Positions 60,743 to 64,000 of a DNA stretch of 64,000 nt are shown here, piece after piece; positions within the stretch are counted from its first letter, which is position 1, and every line of letters starts with the position of its first letter. The stretch spans positions 299,225 through 363,224 of the forward strand of contig NZ_CP061368.1 in the NCBI RefSeq assembly GCF_014725735.1, written 5' to 3'. The notes under the pieces are model-generated. The model ran no database searches and was not told the origin of the DNA. It was given only the letters and a program-made list of their open reading frames with translations. The position numbers were made by a program, and so were the translations under genes. The stretch comes from Wenzhouxiangella sp. AB-CW3 (GTDB lineage Bacteria > Pseudomonadota > Gammaproteobacteria > Xanthomonadales > Wenzhouxiangellaceae).

Positions 60743-61708
60743 ATGGTTACTGCTATCGATCGTTCACTGGCACCCCCGCGTGTGCTGTTCGTTGACGATT
60801 CCCGGTTGATGCGCTACGCCGGTGATCGCTTTCTGGACGGGTATTGCGATCTTGTGCTGGCCGAGGATGGTCGTGATGCCTGGGATCGTCTGCATCTGGA
60901 CCCGGAGATCGGGTTGGTGTTCACCGACCTGATGATGCCTGTGATGGACGGTCATGAGCTGATTCGCCGCATACGGGCCTGTCCAGACCGGCGCATTCGC
61001 GGGCTTCCCGTGCTGGTCGTCACCAGCCAGGAGGAGGCGGCGGCCAGGGAGCGCGCCATCGATGCCGGGGCAACCGATTTCATTCCCAAACCCTTCAGTC
61101 CGGACGACCTGCGTCATGCGCTGGAGCTTGGCAGTTCCTGGCCGGCCAGCAGCGACACCGATGGCGACTCGACGGTTCCGACCGTGCGCGCCAGGGACTT
61201 GTTGCACGAGCCCGGGCAGGAACCTTCTGCCTACCTGTTTCGTCTGCAGCAGGCCTTGAGCTTCCATCAGCGACAGCAGCTTGATCTGGCGCTGATGCAT
61301 CTGCAACTGCAAAGCTATGAACACACCTGTGAGCGTTACGGCCAGTCCTGGGCCGATGCCGTCATGCGCAATCTCCACCGCAGCCTGGTGCACGTGCTCA
61401 GGCACGAAGACGGCGTGCACCGCACGGCCCCGGATCGACTGAGCATCATACTCATGGGTACCGGTCGCGAGGGTGCGCGGGTGCTGGTTCGTCGCATCAG
61501 GCAGCGCATTGGTGGTTCCAGCATGCGTCTGGCCAGTATGTCGGTGCGCATGGATCTGCGTTTCGTGGTCCAGTTCCCCGACGTGAACGCCGAAGAGGAT
61601 CCCGACAGGTTGCTGTATGAGGCGGACAGAATGATGCAGTGGCGGCCCGCGGCGCCGCCGGCCAGGCCGGTCCGGCATCTGAGCAGCGTGGATTCTTCGG
61701 GCAACTGA
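60743..61708 (+). CDS. Response regulator with degenerate GGDEF-like output domain
   Basis: 321 residues. A complete receiver domain: acidic pocket FVDDSR, phospho-acceptor Asp62 in TDLMMPVMDG, and Lys116 in FIPKPFSP. After a linker, residues about 165-300 follow the diguanylate-cyclase fold (LALMHLQLQSYEHTCERYGQ; DGVHRTAPDRLSIILMGTGR; the VLVRRIRQRI helix), but the GG(D/E)EF signature is replaced by APDRL, so synthesis of c-di-GMP is not expected. A role as a c-di-GMP-independent or binding-only effector is possible. The ATG chosen lies just before the receiver domain. No kinase gene adjacent. Confidence 0.85.
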   Translation: MVTAIDRSLAPPRVLFVDDSRLMRYAGDRFLDGYCDLVLAEDGRDAWDRLHLDPEIGLVFTDLMMPVMDGHELIRRIRACPDRRIRGLPVLVVTSQEEAAARERAIDAGATDFIPKPFSPDDLRHALELGSSWPASSDTDGDSTVPTVRARDLLHEPGQEPSAYLFRLQQALSFHQRQQLDLALMHLQLQSYEHTCERYGQSWADAVMRNLHRSLVHVLRHEDGVHRTAPDRLSIILMGTGREGARVLVRRIRQRIGGSSMRLASMSVRMDLRFVVQFPDVNAEEDPDRLLYEADRMMQWRPAAPPARPVRHLSSVDSSGN

Positions 61709-61730
61709 GCGTCATGCGGCCCAGAACCGC

Positions 61731-62342
61731 CTACTGCCGGGCTGTTCCCATTTGAGCCAGGACATGGTGCAGCAGTTGTGCTGAACGGTCGGTGGCGGCT
61801 TCATGCTGGCCGAAGAGGTCTTCCAGTGCGGTCTGATCCAGGTGATCAGGGTGATGAACCTCGGCAATGGTCGCGTAAAGCAGTGCTTCTCCGCCCCGTC
61901 GTGCGGTCAGGTCGAAGACATGAACGGCCAGGCGCGTGCCGGGGGCTTCCCCCATGAGTGGTTCCAGCCGGCTGCCTGCGGGCAGTTCACCGGTCCAGAT
62001 GTGTTCGCGGCCAACCTCCCAGCCGTCACCGGCCAGGGTAGCGCCAATCGAGGCGCCGTCGCGGATGCGCTGGTGTGCTTCGGCCAGACGGGGGTCGACT
62101 GGATCGTGAAACCGGGTCACGGCAAAGGTCCGGGTAACGGTACCGACTGCTTCGCGACTGTGAAGAGTGGCGACCCGGACCTCTCCGGTCTGATCGAGCA
62201 CTTCAATGCCGTAACTGCCGAACTTCTGCTCGATCCGCTCGCTGTTGAGCAGACCGGCCGAGTCGGAGGCGATCATGGCCGGGGCGGCCACGCCAAGCAA
62301 GGTGCCCAGGGTCAGCATGCGCAGAAATTCAGTCGTCGGCAT
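61731..62342 (-). CDS. Putative secreted protein of unknown function downstream of minE
   Basis: About 203 residues. Hydrophobic N-terminus ([17 protein letters not shown]) like a signal peptide, followed by a soluble domain with no family I can name ([50 protein letters not shown]). The start at 62342 overlaps the last 14 bp of minE; an ATG at 62318 right before the hydrophobic stretch is an alternative. Its position after minCDE suggests co-transcription, not necessarily a division role. Confidence 0.7.
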   Translation of the reverse strand: MPTTEFLRMLTLGTLLGVAAPAMIASDSAGLLNSERIEQKFGSYGIEVLDQTGEVRVATLHSREAVGTVTRTFAVTRFHDPVDPRLAEAHQRIRDGASIGATLAGDGWEVGREHIWTGELPAGSRLEPLMGEAPGTRLAVHVFDLTARRGGEALLYATIAEVHHPDHLDQTALEDLFGQHEAATDRSAQLLHHVLAQMGTARQ

Positions 62343-62592
62343 CGGTTTCGGGCAGGACGACATTGAGTTCCAGCACGTCCTGCTCGCCTTCCTTGTCCAG
62401 GCGGACCTGCACAGCCTCGTCATCGACATTGACGTACTTGCGGATCACTTCCAGCAGCTCGCGTTGCAGCAACGGCAGGTAGTCGGGCCCGCCGCGCTGG
62501 GCCCGCTCCTGGGCCACCAGGATGAGCAGGCGTTCCTTGGCCACGCTGGCCGAAGCCGGCTTGCGCTTGCGCATGAAGTCCAGCAGTCCCAT
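62329..62592 (-). CDS. minE: Cell division topological specificity factor MinE
   Basis: 87 residues. [30 protein letters not shown] is the membrane-targeting and MinD-binding part ([13 protein letters not shown] is diagnostic), followed by the dimerisation domain [23 protein letters not shown]. MinE stimulates the MinD ATPase and drives pole-to-pole oscillation, keeping MinC away from mid-cell. It follows minD by 2 bp. Confidence 0.97.
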   Translation of the reverse strand: MGLLDFMRKRKPASASVAKERLLILVAQERAQRGGPDYLPLLQRELLEVIRKYVNVDDEAVQVRLDKEGEQDVLELNVVLPETDADD

Positions 62593-62594
62593 GA

Positions 62595-63404
62595 TCAGCT
62601 CCCGAACAGTCGCTTGAAGATACCCTTGCGGTCGACTTCGACATATCGCATCGGCCGTTCCTCGCCCAGCAGCCGGGCCACGGCATCGGCATAGGCCTGG
62701 CCGGCCGGTGCCTGATCATCGAGTATGACCGGGACCCCCGAGTTGGACGATTGCAGCACCATGTCCGATTCGGGAATGACACCGAGCACCGGCAGCCCGA
62801 GAATTTCCTCGATATCGTCCACGCCCATCATGTCGCCTTCGGCTACACGATCAGGCGAGTAGCGGGTGATGAGCAGGTGCTCGCCGACGGGGTCTTCTCC
62901 ACGTTCGGCCCGGCGCGACTTGCTGGCCATGATGCCGAGCACGCGATCGGAGTCGCGCACCGAGCTGACTTCGGGGTTGACCACCACGATGGCGCGGTCG
63001 GCGAAATACATGGCCAGATGAGCGCCGCGCTCGATGCCAGCCGGCGAATCGCAGACGATGTAGTCGAAATCCTTGCGCAACTCATCAAGGACCTGCTCCA
63101 CCCCGGTCTCGGTCAGCGCATCCTTGTCGCGCGTCTGCGAGGCGGCCAGGATGAAAAGTGAATCGTTGCGCTTGTCCTTGATCAGGGCCTGCTTGAGACT
63201 GCAATCGCCCTGGATCACGTTGACGAAATCGTAGACCACGCGCCGTTCGCAGCCCATGACCAGGTCAAGATTGCGCAGACCGACATCGAAATCGATCACG
63301 GCCACGCGCTTGCCGCGCTGCGCCAGGCCGGTGGCAATGCTGGCACTGGTGGTGGTCTTGCCGACTCCCCCCTTGCCCGAAGTAATGACGATGATTTCAG
63401 ACAA
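62595..63404 (-). CDS. minD: Septum site-determining protein MinD
   Basis: 269 residues. ParA/MinD-type ATPase with the deviant Walker A KGGVGKTT at residues 11-18 (signature Lys11), [22 protein letters not shown], and [15 protein letters not shown] (Walker B region). The C-terminal amphipathic membrane-targeting helix is KGIFKRLFG. MinD-ATP binds the membrane and recruits MinC. It is separated from minC by 127 bp with nothing recognisable, and from minE by 2 bp. Confidence 0.98.
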   Translation of the reverse strand: MSEIIVITSGKGGVGKTTTSASIATGLAQRGKRVAVIDFDVGLRNLDLVMGCERRVVYDFVNVIQGDCSLKQALIKDKRNDSLFILAASQTRDKDALTETGVEQVLDELRKDFDYIVCDSPAGIERGAHLAMYFADRAIVVVNPEVSSVRDSDRVLGIMASKSRRAERGEDPVGEHLLITRYSPDRVAEGDMMGVDDIEEILGLPVLGVIPESDMVLQSSNSGVPVILDDQAPAGQAYADAVARLLGEERPMRYVEVDRKGIFKRLFGS

Positions 63405-63531
63405 CTGCGGATCCTCCAGTATTGATCAGGGCAGTGTTGAGCAGGGCCGCCGCTGGCTGGCAGCCGACCCGGCATTCTACCCCACTCAACGAGTGCATCA
63501 ATGGCCGCGTCGGGCGGTGAACCGGCTGGGC

Positions 63532-64000
63532 TCAGGCTTCGATCAGCGTTGCCAGTTGAATCTGCTCACCGTCGAGCCAGGCCTGAACCGGTTGGCCCGA
63601 GAGATTCTCGGGGAGGCGTTCAAATACCTTGTAGGTCCCGGCCACCGAAACCAGTTCGGCCCGGAAGTCCAGGCTGTAGACGCGGGCCGAGCGATTGCCC
63701 CGGGCGCCGGCCAGGGCGCGTCCGCGAAGACATCCATAGACGTGGATGGAGCCATCGGCAACCAGTTCGGCGCCGGCGCCCACGTTACCCACGACCACCA
63801 GGTCGCCGCCACGGGCATAAACCTGCTGGCCGGAGCGTACCGGACGGTCAATGCACAAAGTGCTTGCGGACGAGTCCTCGCCGGGGGCACTTTTCTGCTG
63901 CCGCTCGCTTTCCCGGGGTTCGGTCTGGCGCCCGATCACGGGCAGCTCGATCATGCCCTCCAGCTTGCTGGCTGTTTTGCCGGCGGTCAGGCCGGCAACA
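63532..64000 (-). CDS. minC: Septum site-determining protein MinC (C-terminal part; 5' end outside window)
   Basis: The frame is open to the right edge and lacks the N-terminal FtsZ-inhibiting domain, which lies beyond it. What is visible is the linker and the MinC C-terminal beta-helix domain: GQQVYARGGDLVVVGNVGAGAEL, VADGSIHVYGCLRGRALAGARG and RVYSLDFRAELVSVAGTYKV are characteristic. This domain dimerises and binds MinD. An ATG at 63954 is internal and not the start. Confidence 0.95.
   Translation of the reverse strand, partial: VAGLTAGKTASKLEGMIELPVIGRQTEPRESERQQKSAPGEDSSASTLCIDRPVRSGQQVYARGGDLVVVGNVGAGAELVADGSIHVYGCLRGRALAGARGNRSARVYSLDFRAELVSVAGTYKVFERLPENLSGQPVQAWLDGEQIQLATLIEA

Noticed and set aside
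1..64000. tRNA, rRNA or classic riboswitch genes
   Set aside because: I scanned the intergenic gaps for cloverleaf-type inverted repeats ending in TTCGA-type arms and for known aptamer cores and found none I could support.

Overview
The window is 64 kb of dense, high-GC gammaproteobacterial chromosome. The clues to its origin are the rpsU-yqeY-dnaG-rpoD operon, minCDE, tsaD next to folB-folK, a PPi-type phosphofructokinase beside adenylate kinase, GTP-type PEP carboxykinase, a UbiH-family ubiquinone hydroxylase, and many proteins of the style seen in Xanthomonadales/Wenzhouxiangellaceae. An ectoine hydroxylase and a TRAP transporter point to a salt-exposed, probably marine or saline-habitat heterotroph. 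The taxon is inference from gene content; there is no rRNA or tRNA gene in the window.

Layout. 1-9 kb: core metabolism and envelope (partial SDR, DedA/PAP2-like/LssY membrane protein, LON-domain protein, mpl, adk, pfp, pckG). 9-25.5 kb: an outer-membrane uptake block with two large TonB-dependent receptors, then a Vibrio-TonB2-like energising cluster (DUF3450, TtpC-like channel protein, an ExbB-ExbD fusion, a second ExbD, TonB, TPR protein). Between the receptors an IS66-family element with all three genes, matching ends and an exact 8-bp target duplication splits a transglutaminase-like/TPR gene. 25.5-34.4 kb: a TPR protein with a sulfotransferase-like tail, a large beta-propeller sensor kinase, and a lemA-M48 protease pair. 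34.4-41.4 kb: GMC oxidoreductase, MidA-type methyltransferase, and pterin/folate genes (folM-like, folK, folB) ending in tsaD. 41.4-45.8 kb: the macromolecular-synthesis operon. 46-64 kb: bactofilin, an EAL protein, Smr, OmpA, a ubiquinone hydroxylase, an exported amidase, a TRAP transporter split over two strands, ectD, a cyclophilin with an extra C-terminal domain, DUF3300, hemolysin III, a REC-degenerate GGDEF regulator and minE-minD-minC (minC cut by the window end).

The most unusual non-coding content lies at 32.2-40.4 kb. Five intergenic gaps hold elements bounded, and in one family also interrupted, by imperfect 7-bp tandem arrays that face each other. Two pairs have clearly homologous cores (one pair inverted 8 kb apart, one direct 2 kb apart) and a fifth has a different core. 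Directly abutting the fifth is a 232-bp element with 61-bp near-perfect terminal inverted repeats that ends inside the folK stop codon. I know of no named family for these. Other points worth checking are the ExbB-ExbD fusion, two divergent gene pairs whose start codons overlap, and several enzyme-like domains that have lost catalytic residues.
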